Below, piece after piece: positions 33,829 to 44,842 of a DNA stretch of 64,000 bases; within the stretch, counting starts at the first letter, position 1; each line of letters opens with the position of its first letter. The stretch is from Stromatinia cepivora. Lineage: Eukaryota; Ascomycota; Leotiomycetes; Helotiales; Sclerotiniaceae. The translations under genes and the position numbers were made by a program. The notes below the pieces were generated by a model. The model ran no database searches, was not told where the DNA came from, and was given only the letters and a program-made list of their open reading frames with translations. The stretch lies in contig RCTD01000014.1 in the NCBI GenBank assembly GCA_014898415.1, positions 1,054,001 to 1,118,000 of the forward strand. The letters are read 5' to 3'.

Positions 33829-36501
33829 ATGGAGTCATCCAGCGAAATTCCTTCTTTAGATTTGATATCTCAAAATCAACAAGAGAATTCCACCGAATTT
33901 CGATTTCCTGCCCCGGCAGTCGATACAAGAGTAACTACTTGGGTCGAAACCCAATCTTCTAACAATATGTCAACACTCAGCGAAGCCCCATCTGATGAAA
34001 GTCACCTTTCCGAATCTACTTATGAATTTATTGATACAGATGATGAGAGTCATGATGAGAATGCTACCGAGTCTATAGCTTCAGTTGAATTTGGTCATCC
34101 AGATGATATGCAGAGCCTTGCAGATACTGAAAATAGTGATGATAGTGGGGATGAACACACACACGATTCTTCGATTCCTGCTTATGGTTTGGATAACTCG
34201 ATCAATAATTCTTTCAACAATCCTACGATCGGTCGAAATTCTGCTGTCTTGCATGATGATTCCGACACCGCACTCTCTCAATCGATCGAATTTGAAGAAC
34301 CATTTGGTAGCCTTGGGGTCGAGAATGTATCAGTCAAACATACAGTTGCAGAGTTCACCGAGGAAGAAAATCAAGCCATCGCACGAGATATGAATCTGCA
34401 AAATCCTCCAAATCATTTAATTCTCACAATCCGACAGACGATGACGAAGCAAGGTTTATCGACTAAAGACCCACTCCGAATCCTCTATATAGGCAGCCAC
34501 TCTGCAAAGCAAGATATCATACACAAGATTGCAAGCTCTGTTACTGCTTCGGTCGAAGGTCAGGAGCGTTCAAGTCGAAGCTCTTCTCAAATCTACAATG
34601 TTGTGCCAGTATCTGCATTTGGTTCGGAAAAAACACCGGAAATCGAACTCATGCATTCATCTGGTTACCAAATCAAGGTTGATGACTGTTTGTCTGCTCA
34701 AAACCTTCAATTCGAGGATCATCCGGAAAAGCCAGACGTCATTAAGTTGAATCTCGAGGACCCTTACTGCTACCATTCTGTTCCAGAGAAAGATCACTTC
34801 ATCGTTGAGCCGGAATGGGAATTACCACATGTGGCAATATTCTACTGTTCTGATAGTGATGATGTACAAGCACGATGCACACGTACCATCGCCAGAAAGT
34901 TCATGAGTCGTCATGCCATACCATCCATTGTTATTTCACACAAGCAATTACTAAATAAATCTCAATGCATGTCTTTGGATCAGCATTCTATTCATATGTG
35001 CTTAGAATCCCGGGAAACAAATGGCAGAGGGAACATCATCCATCAACGTCTACCAATAGATCTTACCTCGTTCTTAAACATCGATGCTAGGCAGATGAAT
35101 AGAAATCTTGCCTACTTGACTGGTCTTCATGAGCCTGCGAGTTCATCTACGCCACCAGCAACCTCTAAGAAGCTCGATAACTTTGCAATCCCTACGAATC
35201 GAGAAAAGTCAGTGAGCTCAGAATGGATTCATTATTTTGTAGAGTGGAGAGCTTTGCTTCCATTTGGTTTGCTTGCTTTGAGTGTTCTTGTTGCCATCTT
35301 CACCCCCGGTATTCCCACTTATCCCTTTTCAGACCAACCGTCAATTTCTATCAACAGCAAAACCATGTCAGCCGTACCGATGACTACAACATCTACCATA
35401 GGATCAGCACCATTTGCGAGCATTGCCTCTGGAACTCAAGCCATCATTACTCCTTCGCCTTCCGTTGTACATTCATTATCGCCGAACAGTTTGTCAAAAC
35501 CTCAACTAGACTTTGCAAAACTTACGCAAGCCTCCCAAAAGAAGTCAAGCAAATGTGGTTCTTGTACAGCTGAAATTTTGGGAGATAGAGAGGTATTGAT
35601 TCGGATTCCACCCGCAATGAAAGTCAGCTGGCTCACTAAGTTGGCAATGTCGGTCAACATCACTAGAGATAATGTTACAGTTGATACGGAGCGTGCATAC
35701 AGTTCAGATGATGGAATTGTATTATTACTTCCAAAGAAGGAAGCCCATGGTGTTCTTAACATTTCGGTTGTTACTACGAAGAAGCCGCGCATCAACGAGA
35801 CTTTCCAAGTTGATTTTAGAACTAACTCTCTCCAAACCATGCAAGATCTTTTAGATAGATTTTATACCCTTTTCAAGGAAGATACTATCATAGCCGATGG
35901 TCAAACTCTCGCAGATGTTCGTACCGCTGCCGAGAAGATTATCAAAGATGTACGCCAATCCTCTCAATCGAAATTAGCCAACATCGATGAAGCCAAACGT
36001 CTAGCTCTGGATCGAGCATCTTCTATCACTGCTCAACTTACTAACTCGGCAAGAGATATGTCTTTTGAGGCTGCAAAGCGCAGTGCTCGCATTTCAAATG
36101 AACTCGGTTCGCAACTTGCTGGTGTGGAGAAAATTATTGCGGATCAATTGCATTCATTACAAAACATTGGGAACCCGTTAGATGAGGGAATTCTTAAGGC
36201 TCAAGTCAGATCCAAGTCTTTATGGCTAAGGATGCAAGGAAAGAATGCAGAAGCAGAGGATTATGAACGCAGAGCTGCAGTAGCTATGAGTAAGAAGGCT
36301 GAAGTGGCACGAAAATCGGAGGACACACCTTTGCCCAAATCACAGAAGACAAAGTTTCAGTTGTGGAAAGAAAAGAGAGATGCATATAGGGCTGTGAGGA
36401 AGGAAGAGAGAGCCGCGAAAAAGGAAGCTAGACAAGCCATCAAAGCAGCAAATAAAGAAGCAAGAGCTGCTGCTAAGAGAGCAGGATGGACTGGGAATTG
36501 A
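33829..36501 (+). CDS. Hypothetical single-pass membrane protein, 890 residues
   Basis: An uninterrupted frame of 890 codons starts at the first in-frame ATG (MESSSEIPSLD). I do not recognise the family. Residues 1-180 are acidic and Ser-rich, probably disordered. About residues 195-435 look like a mixed alpha/beta domain with hydrophobic strands (RILYIGS, VAIFYCSDSDD, IPSIVIS). One transmembrane segment lies at about 475-492 (LLPFGLLALSVLVAIF), followed by a Ser/Thr-rich linker, a second small domain near 580-680, a long helical, coiled-coil-prone region to about 800, and a very basic Lys/Arg/Ala tail. The layout resembles an organelle or nuclear-envelope membrane protein, but location and function are unknown. 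Single exon, flanked by non-coding DNA. Confidence 0.85.
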   Translation: MESSSEIPSLDLISQNQQENSTEFRFPAPAVDTRVTTWVETQSSNNMSTLSEAPSDESHLSESTYEFIDTDDESHDENATESIASVEFGHPDDMQSLADTENSDDSGDEHTHDSSIPAYGLDNSINNSFNNPTIGRNSAVLHDDSDTALSQSIEFEEPFGSLGVENVSVKHTVAEFTEEENQAIARDMNLQNPPNHLILTIRQTMTKQGLSTKDPLRILYIGSHSAKQDIIHKIASSVTASVEGQERSSRSSSQIYNVVPVSAFGSEKTPEIELMHSSGYQIKVDDCLSAQNLQFEDHPEKPDVIKLNLEDPYCYHSVPEKDHFIVEPEWELPHVAIFYCSDSDDVQARCTRTIARKFMSRHAIPSIVISHKQLLNKSQCMSLDQHSIHMCLESRETNGRGNIIHQRLPIDLTSFLNIDARQMNRNLAYLTGLHEPASSSTPPATSKKLDNFAIPTNREKSVSSEWIHYFVEWRALLPFGLLALSVLVAIFTPGIPTYPFSDQPSISINSKTMSAVPMTTTSTIGSAPFASIASGTQAIITPSPSVVHSLSPNSLSKPQLDFAKLTQASQKKSSKCGSCTAEILGDREVLIRIPPAMKVSWLTKLAMSVNITRDNVTVDTERAYSSDDGIVLLLPKKEAHGVLNISVVTTKKPRINETFQVDFRTNSLQTMQDLLDRFYTLFKEDTIIADGQTLADVRTAAEKIIKDVRQSSQSKLANIDEAKRLALDRASSITAQLTNSARDMSFEAAKRSARISNELGSQLAGVEKIIADQLHSLQNIGNPLDEGILKAQVRSKSLWLRMQGKNAEAEDYERRAAVAMSKKAEVARKSEDTPLPKSQKTKFQLWKEKRDAYRAVRKEERAAKKEARQAIKAANKEARAAAKRAGWTGN

Positions 36502-37100
36502 GGCGTTTATATTTGGGGAGTTATGGGATAGGACAATGGATTGGGATGGATTGGGGGTATACCAGAATGGGTTGGGGGTATGGATGGATGGATGGACGGA
36601 TCAGGATGAATCTTGTTTACTGCGTAATATGATATGAACATGATATGATACGCATCGATGAATTTTACGGAGGGAAATACAATACAATGCAATGCAATGG
36701 ACTGTTTAGGTTAGGGCTGGATTGGGTTGGGTTGCTCTATAGGACAGGATTGCCTAGGGAGAGCTAGGGGTAGGGTCAGGTTTTGGTGGATTTCCAGCTC
36801 AATCACGCATATGCATATGATATGAACTTTTATTTATTATTTATTCAATATATTCTTTCATCTTGATTGTAGATTGTGAATGGTGACTGCTGAGTAGTAA
36901 AGGACACTCATATCGTTGAACCAGGTCCAATTTAATTAACTGCACTGCTTTACTTACTACCCCTTCTTCTTTCTCCTCTCTTCTCATCTCATCTCACCTC
37001 ACCTCATCAATCATCCAATCATCCATATCATTCAATCCATCTTGTCTTTAATAAAAATAAATCATAAATCAAATCTCTACTTTTATACTTTTATACTTTT

Positions 37101-37250
37101 ATACTCTCATACTCTCATACTCTCATACTCTCATACTCTCATACTCTCATACTCTCATACTCTCATACTCTCATACTCTCATACTCTCATACTCTCATAC
37201 TCTCATACTCTCATACTCTCATACTCTCATACTCTCATACTCTCATACTC
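37101..37250. repeat. ATACTCTC octamer minisatellite
   Basis: About eighteen near-perfect copies of ATACTCTC run in tandem, preceded by three ATACTTTT variants that look like the ancestral unit. Confidence 0.95.
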
Positions 37251-37388
37251 ATATTGTATTAACGCGCTTTTTTCCCTATTGTATCGGATCGTATTATATA
37301 ATATAATATAATATAATATTAAATCTCTCACAAAAATCTTTTTTTAATTAATTCGATAATTCGATAATGATGCAACATTGTACTTTTT

Positions 37389-37405
37389 GGGGGGGGGGGG
37401 GGGGG
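37389..37405. repeat. Poly-G run of 17
   Basis: Seventeen consecutive G with no interruption. Such a run is prone to length errors and may form a G-quadruplex. Confidence 0.9.
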
Positions 37406-37952
37406 TTTCATTGATCCATTTAATCCATCAATCGAATCCCAAGCCCAATCTTCTAATCTCCTATTCTTCATCAAATTTTAAATACATCAACTAGAGCAGA
37501 TCCCTCGAATACCTTCAAATATTCAGGTCCTTATCTTTTCAAATCCTTGATATTTTCAAATCTTTATATCAGGTTACATCAAACCAGACACATTTCAGCT
37601 CAGCTCGTCACAATTTGTTTCATTTCATTTCATCTCATCTTACATCACCCCTCACCATGTATCTTTATAATCAGTATTATATCTTCACATCATCAGTACT
37701 ACGCTCAAATCTCTGTATGCTATATGGATTCATTAACTAGTTCCACAAATCAATTATTGAGAAACATTTAATTCCATCCTCCAGTAAGACATCCACGATA
37801 TGACCAAGAAAAATCTCACCAGCTTCCCAACCTAAGCACCAGCTCGAGTTTAATAACCAAACATACTTCGTACAAAAAATCAAGCTCTTGCATCCAAAAC
37901 CCAATCGTTCGATCTCGCTCATGTACATCAAAGAAAATCCAGCTCTTAAATC

Positions 37953-38255
37953 TCAATCCATCGACATTTCAGTTCCCTCATTATCCTCATCAACATTATC
38001 ATCCTCCACTCCCACCACGGTAAAAACACATTGTATGGTCCATTCTTTATCATAAATTTCCAACTTTTTCAATTCCGGAATATCAAGTGGTTCCTCTTCA
38101 ACCTTTTCTGGTACGGTCAATCCATTTAAACTTCCTCCAATTATACTATTCTTGAAGATGTTCTGAATTCTCTTTTGGGCTTCCTTTGGAAGTTCTTCGG
38201 TTTGACCGGTCATCTCCTGGTCTAGCGGGTGCCTGGCTCTCGGGGCGTCGGTCAT
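37953..38255 (-). CDS. Small acidic hypothetical protein (100 residues)
   Basis: The frame is open further upstream to 38348, but the ATG at 38255 (MTDAPRARHPLDQ) gives the more natural start. The middle holds a plausible helix (PKEAQKRIQNIFKNSIIGGS) and the C-terminus is strongly acidic (VEDDNVDEDNEGTEM). Composition and charge pattern look like a real protein, but no family is recognised. It sits at the edge of the repeat island. It may be a fragment or a chance frame. Confidence 0.4.
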   Translation of the reverse strand: MTDAPRARHPLDQEMTGQTEELPKEAQKRIQNIFKNSIIGGSLNGLTVPEKVEEEPLDIPELKKLEIYDKEWTIQCVFTVVGVEDDNVDEDNEGTEMSMD

Positions 38256-38848
38256 GTGATTTTTAGTGTCTCCGCCAGAAGAGTCTAATCGGCTAACTCC
38301 TGAATCGCGTATTTTGAGCCCGCTTTTCGCCCATTTTTGTGTACACATTAGCTTCGTTCAGCTATATCGTGTTGTAGTTATTGGTCGGAAATTGTATTGT
38401 AAGTAAATATACTATTTATCTACATTTTACATTTTTTACTTTATTAAAATTCCAATTGATATTAATTTGATCATTATATTTATAAATTAAATTTCCAACC
38501 CAGAAAAATAAATTTTACACATCGAATTACAAAATAATTTTGAAATAAAATCAAAAAAAATAAATCTTTATTTCGTTTTAAATCAAATAATAATGAAATT
38601 TAGATATTACATAATTTATATTTTATATAAACTTCAATATCATTTACAATTTATTGAAATGAAAATTAAAAAATATCAAAATTGTGACGCACAAGAGCCG
38701 TAGTAGAGCTGAATAAACAGGGTCAATTATATTCTTTAGAATCTACAACTGAAGAATTATGGCTTGTAAGGAGCGATTATGTTAACTTTTGGTGCAGGAA
38801 GTAGTAGTATTGTTGACTATATAGGTTGAACTAAGGATCTATAATTCT
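38256..38848. other. AT-rich flank of the LTR element
   Basis: From 38.4 kb the sequence becomes about 80 percent A+T, with many TTTA and AAAT runs and no coding potential. It ends with ATTCT at 38844-38848, the left target duplication of the LTR element. Confidence 0.5.
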
Positions 38849-38996
38849 TGTGACGAATCCAATAAGCGTTTAGATCAACCTTAGAATTAAAAGCTATAAA
38901 GCTAAAGAGAGTGTACTACAAAGCTATATATATAATCGACTCGAAGTTTAGTACCATATTAATTCGATCGGACGCGATTATATGTATCTTGTAATA
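38849..38996. repeat. Left LTR (148 bp)
   Basis: It starts TGTGACGAATCC and ends GTAATA, where the partner has GTAACA. It is the more mutated copy, with T or A at 17 of about 18 differing sites. Confidence 0.85.
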
Positions 38997-40547
38997 TTAC
39001 CCTTTCTTTTTGAAGAATTCGTCCCAAATTCGCTTTAAATGAATGATTTAAATACAAAAATTGTTGGATTTTGGATCATACCGTATATCTAAGCATGGGA
39101 CTATACTATAATGGGATTAGCCTGCACATGATTCTACCAAATCACACAATCTATATAATAGCTTCTAGCCAGATAACCTTAGAATAATAAGGCTTTTCCA
39201 CCCACTCAATATGATTTGTTAATAAAAATGATTATTAATCTTCTTTTGATAAAAATGCTTGATGTGTGAATTGTATTATAATCAACGAATATACATTCAT
39301 TGTATTATATACTTTCTCTAAATGATCTTCAAAATATCGATTATTGATCATTTCTTCTAGATCTTTATTATTGTTGTTTTTGAGTTTAGTAATCAATGTA
39401 ATAGCTAGAACAGGCTTTTGTTGATCTCGGGTTCCTTGATACAGATCTAATGAATAAATTTGTATTCAATAGGAAATACTTTTATATCGTATATATTTAT
39501 TTTGCTTGTACAAGAAAGTTTTTTCAGAAGGGGAAAATTCGGGCATTTGTATATGGAATAGAATCAAGGTACGATTGGGTTTGTCTGATTGAGTATTAAA
39601 AGGGTTAAGGGTATTAATGATATTAAGATTGTTAATGTTTATTGGATTGTGGTTCCGAGAGTGAGATGGATTCTGTAATATATATGGGGTTCTAGGTTTA
39701 TTAGAATGGGATGATATAGGGAATCCATTCATTGTACGAGTAGTTAGTTGTTGTATGATTTGAACAAAGTCGGGATAGAAGTGGGGAAGAGAAAGTTATT
39801 AAAAAAAACGATTTCTAAGAGTAACATTGAATCCATTACGAAAGATTGAGATCTTATTCGAATCGGATCAATTCTGATTTTTGACTTTGTAAAGAATCCT
39901 TTCGAATTTTACAATATAGATATATAAAAAATCGATTCCTTATTTAAAAATGAATAATTTGTTTTTGGCTTTTTGAACTTTATTTGGATTGTTATAAACA
40001 CGTATAAATTGATTTAGGATTGTTATATAATCTAAAGGAATATTTTGATCAAGAGAAGAAAGTTGAAGTAGTATTATAATTTGTATATAAGATTCGAGAT
40101 TGAAATAAACATAGTAAAATTGAATTATAAAATCGTCGATCGCAGCGTTGTCTATTTATAGTTTCGTTCGAATCGAGGGAAGCTAGGTATCGAACTTTTG
40201 AAAGCTATTATTGAACTTTTCAGGATTAGAAAAAAAGGGTTTCGAATGAAAAGGAGTATAAACAGTAGGAGTATATTCGAAAATCAGGGAATGTAGAAAC
40301 GAGATTTCATTTTGTTGATGAATCATTTCGCCACGAAGTTCTGCAATCGCGAGGTTTATTGAATCGTAATTTATAGTTTAGAAATTAAGGGTAAGAAAAA
40401 AGATAATACCTTCGAATAATATCAAGAAGATCTATATACAGGCGAAAGAGCAGGAGCGATATGCCTAGATAGGAGTAAGCGGAGTATATGTAGCCAAAAG
40501 CATATGCAGATATTATTCCATTTCTTATTTGGAAGAGCTTTTAATAA

Positions 40548-40697
40548 TGTGACGAATCCAATGAGTGTTTAGAGATCAACCTTAGAATTAAAAGCTACAG
40601 AGCTAAAGAGAGTGTGCTACAAAGCTATATATATGATCGGCTCGAAGCTTAGTACCGTACTAGCCCGATCGGACGCGATCACGTGTATCTCGTAACA
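40548..40697. repeat. Right LTR (150 bp)
   Basis: It starts TGTGACGAATCC and ends GTAACA, so the TG...CA termini are intact. It keeps C or G at most sites where the left copy has T or A. Confidence 0.85.
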
Positions 40698-40704
40698 ATT
40701 CTAG

Positions 40705-40779
40705 TAGGAGTAGAATTGAGGTTATCCCCAAATATGGTCTGTGCACCATTGTGATCACGTGACCTCAATTCTAATCCTA
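40705..40779. repeat. 18-bp inverted repeat with 39-base loop
   Basis: The arms at 40705-40722 and 40762-40779 are complementary at 17 of 18 positions. It begins two bases after the right target duplication of the LTR element. The loop holds a palindromic GTGATCACGTGA-like stretch. Confidence 0.7.
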
Positions 40780-41350
40780 TGATGGCCTCATTTCCAACAG
40801 ATTAGATATATATATACAAATATTTATTTGTGGGTTGCGGGGTTGTGTATATATATTATTAGGGTTATCATTTTATTATATTAAATCGTATGATTTGTAA
40901 CGCATATATACGGATAATCAGCTCATAAATTGATATGGGAGATAAGAGGTAGTTCACGATTCGTGACAAAAATTGAAGATGAAAAAAGATAAAGAAATCA
41001 ATTCTACGCCATAACCAATTGAAAATTTAAAGAGATTAGAAAATAAATCAAATAATAAATCTACATCTTTTCGATCAATAAATTCTATATTATATAACAA
41101 ATTATCTATAAATATAATAATTGAAAATTTATCATATAAAGTATATTTTGATAAAGATCTGATACACATTATTTAGGAAATAACCGACTAGACCCTTTGG
41201 AAAAGTTCGCTTAAAATATCCAATCAAAAAATAACGTAAAACTCTGGAAGAAGGTCGATGTGAAAACTAGACTAGTCATCTCCTTTTCCTTTTGAACTTT
41301 GAGTGCAGCAGCGAGAATTGGAATAAGATACTTGGACTTCAATCTGAGCT

Positions 41351-42672
41351 CTATCGTAGATGATTGATGAAATGTCTCTCCAGAGCTGATGTTTCCTGGA
41401 TTTTTGGAAGCTGCAACACTTCGCCAAAGATAATATTAGACATGGGTTTGCCAATATGGTCAAGGATAAGGATTCCTTCGAAGATTTGTTTATGTAACTC
41501 ATTCTTCGATTGCCAATTGATGCTTCGAAGAATTCCAATCAATAGATTGGTAATGAAACCAATCATCATAACTTCATCACTTCCAGCGCACAGATTATGC
41601 AATTCAGTTAAGCCTTTATCGAAGAAAGAGGATACGGAATAATGTGATGTTACTCTTCATCAGCAACTCTCTTCCAGCGATAGTTCTGTAATGCTCAATT
41701 GAAATCTCGACGCAACTCTTGAAACCCTCGATGATCTTGTTTCCAAGACACATTAAGCACTTGGTTTCTTTGCTGTGATTGCTTGCTTCTTTGACATGAG
41801 CATATTTGACAACGCAGTCAGATAATGCTTTCCAGCTCAATTCTAAAAGCTTGCGGCATAATATAGGAGTCGGGTTGACTTGGAGGGATCGATGATCATC
41901 AGAAATTCGATGTATTGCAGAATGATTTGTAACTGACAGAATAATTTAATACACATGTGCAAAAGCCTGAAACTTGTTACTTACGATACGAGAAAAATAT
42001 CATATGATTTTGATTATACTCTAAAGACAAAACATCGGTTCCCATGTAATCGTTCTCATCAGGAATTGTATCCAGTGTGTTGATTCTCCTCTTTCTAGGG
42101 TGATTTGAAGGTTGACCGATTTGAGGCTTCGAGGGGCCAGGGTTAGGACGGCTCGGAATTTCATCGTCATCTGACCCATCTGTCGAAGTCCTTTGAGCGG
42201 ACAGTATTCTTTCTTCTGGGATTCCGATCTGAGTTTCCATTTCGTTTTTAACGATGCATTAGCTTTCATATTGTCGTTTCCAAAATTCTCTAGAATCAAC
42301 TCCACGATTGCTTTTTGATTCTTCAGGTTTGATTGATTGTCGAAACTCATTCAAGTAGTCTGCATACGTATTAGAATAGTATATCGGCAACGGATTGTAA
42401 GCTCTACCTTGGATAGATATTTCATCTTGCTTCATCTTCAGTACTGATAGTATCAAAGCAAGTTGCTGCATAGAGAATCTTTCGGTGAGCTGATTCATCA
42501 CGACAGCTGCATCAAGTTTGTCAAGTTGAGCATTGGGATCTATGGCAGAATTGGCGTCCTCTGCTTTTTGCATCGGCCTTTCGTCTGTTTGAGACTCAAA
42601 TTTTGGCTTCTCAACTTTGGACTTTTTCGCGACTTTTTGCTTGGCAACTTTTGCTACCTTCGCACGAGGCAT
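41351..42672 (-). pseudogene. Decayed hypothetical gene with nonsense codon and frameshift
   Basis: A protein-like frame starts at the ATG at 42672 (MPRAKVAKVAKQKVAK, a basic N-terminus) and runs to FWKRQYES. A TAA at 42261-42259 then interrupts it, but coding character continues in the same frame (METQIGIPEERILSAQR) to a GTAAGT donor at about 41984. After an intron ending in TCAG near 41938 the frame continues (LELSWKALSDCVVKYAHV), then must change frame between about 41660 and 41616 to stay coding (FFDKGLTELHNLCAGSDE) to a stop at 41351. No family is recognised. The TAA could come from CAA by the C-to-T change favoured in RIP, and the RIP-mutated element lies 650 bp away. An unrecognised intron structure is the alternative. 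Confidence 0.5.
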
Positions 42673-43153
42673 GCTAGAATATTGACAGGTGACGATGAGA
42701 AAGATAAGAATTGGGATCCGATTAAAAATGATTGAAACTGAAGAGATCGACGACTTCCTCAAAGTGATAACCTAGTGATAATGGGATCGCAGCGTAAAGG
42801 ATAGAAGTATGGACTTAAAAGAAGAAGAATATGGATAGGAATAAGAAGGGAAGATAGAGAATAAGAAGAAGAGATGAAGAATTTCTGTGAATTGAATGAA
42901 ACGTGCGAGGTTTAATTGTATCGCGTGCCCTGGACATATAGGGAAAGAGCGTTGTGCTCTCAAGTGGGAAGGAGCTATCCTGTGACGTTTTCCACCGGGA
43001 CCCAATATCTTGAGTGATTCATATTGGATGAGTTTATCTGTGATCAGATACGCAAAAATAAATAGGGATTTTCTCTTTATTGCGATCATGCTTTCTTCCT
43101 GGGTTTAATATCTGACAATGTAGAAGTTCCGCTTGTTATAGAAATATGCTCAG
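42673..43153. other. Intergenic DNA left of the hAT-like MITE
   Basis: Upstream of the decayed gene. No coding frame is supported. It ends with ATGCTCAG at 43146-43153, the left target duplication of the next element. Confidence 0.4.
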
Positions 43154-43666
43154 TAGGCTGCACAACGGGTACCCGCGGGGCGGATAATAGCCTTGACAGA
43201 TAATCCATAAGTATCTATTGAGTGGGGCGGGTAATTCAAAATCTGGATGGGTAATCTATAAGGCGGATACAGATTATCCACGGGTACTTATTTATTTGTA
43301 TATTGTATAATATTTTATAAAATTAATATAATTTTATGATTAGTATAAAAATTAGTATAAATTTAAACTTGGATCACTTTTGGATTATAAAATGATCTGA
43401 GAATAGTTTCAAATTTAAATGAAAAATGGATAATCTATAAATAATCCGTGGATTATTTGTAAATAATCTATATACCTATAAATTATTTACAAATTATCTG
43501 TATATCTATAGATTATTTATAGATAATCCATAGATTATTTATAACGGAGCGGATAATTTTAAATCTGAATAAATAATCCACAGAGCGGGTAGGATTTCTG
43601 ATGGGTATTCACGGGGCGGATTATCCGCGGATAACCTATGGGTACAGATAATTTTTGCGCAGCCTA
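43154..43666. mobile_element. hAT-like MITE (513 bp)
   Basis: The ends are TAGGCTGCACAA and the complement of TAGGCTGCGCAA, 11 of 12 matching. ATGCTCAG is duplicated exactly at 43146-43153 and 43667-43674, the 8-bp target size of hAT transposons. Subterminal GGGTACCCGCGG and GGGCGGATAATC-type motifs are repeated in both orientations, and the interior is a series of short AATAATCTATAAAT-like inverted units. There is no ORF, so it is a non-autonomous element. Clean duplications suggest it is not very old, though the interior shows A/T drift. Confidence 0.82.
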
Positions 43667-44259
43667 ATGCTCAGTAAGGCCGCTTCTGGACATGCTTCTA
43701 CAGAATCCAGATATGAGAATGTTTGTTCAACCTACTACCTTATAGCAGGTTTATGAAAACAAAGATCTTGTATGAATCCAGATATGGGACAGATACTTAT
43801 CCATACACCGACAATGGTTTGTGTAAATAAGGAGTTCCGGCACGTGAATTTAAAATATCATGAAGATAGCTTCATATACATGGCCATCTCCACATCTCAT
43901 ACCTTCTATCGCTACCTAAAAACAGCAGTATACCATAAGTACCATCTCAATTGCATTTCCAAAATCTTGAGCATCGAATGAAGTCCAACACAATATTTAC
44001 ATATGAAAACGAGAAGCGAAGAAGAAACTCGGCAAATCCCCGGCCCCAATACCCGCAGAGCCTCACACCTCGCTTCATCCCGCATTCACGCTAATGAACT
44101 TCTAATTGATTAAGATTCGCTCATCAATTTCAAGCTTGAATTTCCACTCCACGAATCCTTACTACTTGTGCCAATCCATCAAAGTTCACCTCCACGCACG
44201 ATTTTTCACCAACCACATAAAGTACACCAAGCAAAGATCAATCGCAAAGGAAAGACAAA
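43667..44259. other. Spacer between the hAT-like MITE and the SRP gene
   Basis: It begins with the right target duplication. A frame of 69 codons at 43772 has no motif. The last 150 bases are the probable leader of the SRP gene. Confidence 0.4.
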
Positions 44260-44842
44260 ATGGTGTATTTAAATACCGCCCAAGAATGGCTCACTCAATC
44301 TTCCCTCCTATTAAAAGCGCATCCTAGTACCGTACGTGTCCCTCTCTCCTCCCAACTCTCCCCTTCCCCCCAACAAACTAACACCTCCCCCCCCCAAACA
44401 GACTCGCATAACAACCAAATACACCATCCTCCACGCCTCACCCTCCCCCCATGCCCCCTCCACAACACACTCCACGCCCAGCAAACCCCGACTCCCCAAA
44501 CCCTCCTCCTCGCAACCCGCACCTCCCCGCGCAACCCTCACAATAACAACCTTTCACCCGCACTCAGGCGTCAACCTTAAATATACAACGAATAAAGCGG
44601 CGGAGGTAAGTCGGTTGATACAGATTATGGGACGACTTGGGAAATTGATGGCGGGGTTGCCGGAGGAGAAGGAGGGATTGGGGGAGATTAGTATGGGTGA
44701 GGCGCCGGTGGCGGTGGCGGTTGCGGTTGAGGTTGAGGAGAAGGGGGAAGGAAAGGAAACGGAGGCTGGAAAACAGGCGCAAGCGCAGACACAGACGGCG
44801 CAGACAGCGGGAAAGGGAAAGAAGAAGAAGGGGAAGAAATGA
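44260..44842 (+). CDS. Signal recognition particle SRP9/SRP21 subunit
   Basis: Exons 44260-44331 and 44402-44842 encode 170 residues; the 70-bp intron has a GTACGT donor and an AAACAG acceptor. The N-terminus MVYLNTAQEWLTQSS followed after the junction by TRITTKYTI, and later GVNLKYTTNKAAEVSRLI, matches the SRP9-21 domain, which binds the Alu domain of SRP RNA and supports elongation arrest during targeting to the ER. A Pro/Ser-rich insert of about 40 residues separates the two halves of the domain, as in fungal Srp21. The C-terminus is Val/Ala/Glu- then Gln/Thr-rich and ends in a lysine tail (KGKKKKGKK). Confidence 0.9.

Larger units (their letters stand above)
36502..37952. other. Spacer with octamer repeat and poly-G run
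   Basis: No gene is seen. The stretch holds GGAT runs just after the membrane-protein gene, an eight-base tandem array, a 17-base G run, and C/T-rich DNA. Frames inside the array are repeat artefacts. Confidence 0.5.
38849..40697. mobile_element. RIP-degraded non-autonomous LTR retrotransposon (1849 bp)
   Basis: Two direct repeats of about 150 bp (38849-38996 and 40548-40697) begin TGTGACGAATCC and end with TA or CA; the CA end is intact in the right copy. ATTCT flanks the element on both sides (38844-38848 and 40698-40702), a perfect 5-bp target duplication. The LTRs differ by about 18 transitions and one 2-base indel, with no transversion, and nearly all changes make the left copy more A+T-rich, the pattern of repeat-induced point mutation. 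The 1.55-kb interior is A/T-rich and has no gag or pol. I found no clear primer-binding site, so orientation is unknown. Confidence 0.85.

Noticed and set aside
37042..37311. 89-codon frame of repeated LSYSHTLI units
   Set aside because: It is the translation of the ATACTCTC minisatellite in which eight-base units cycle frame.
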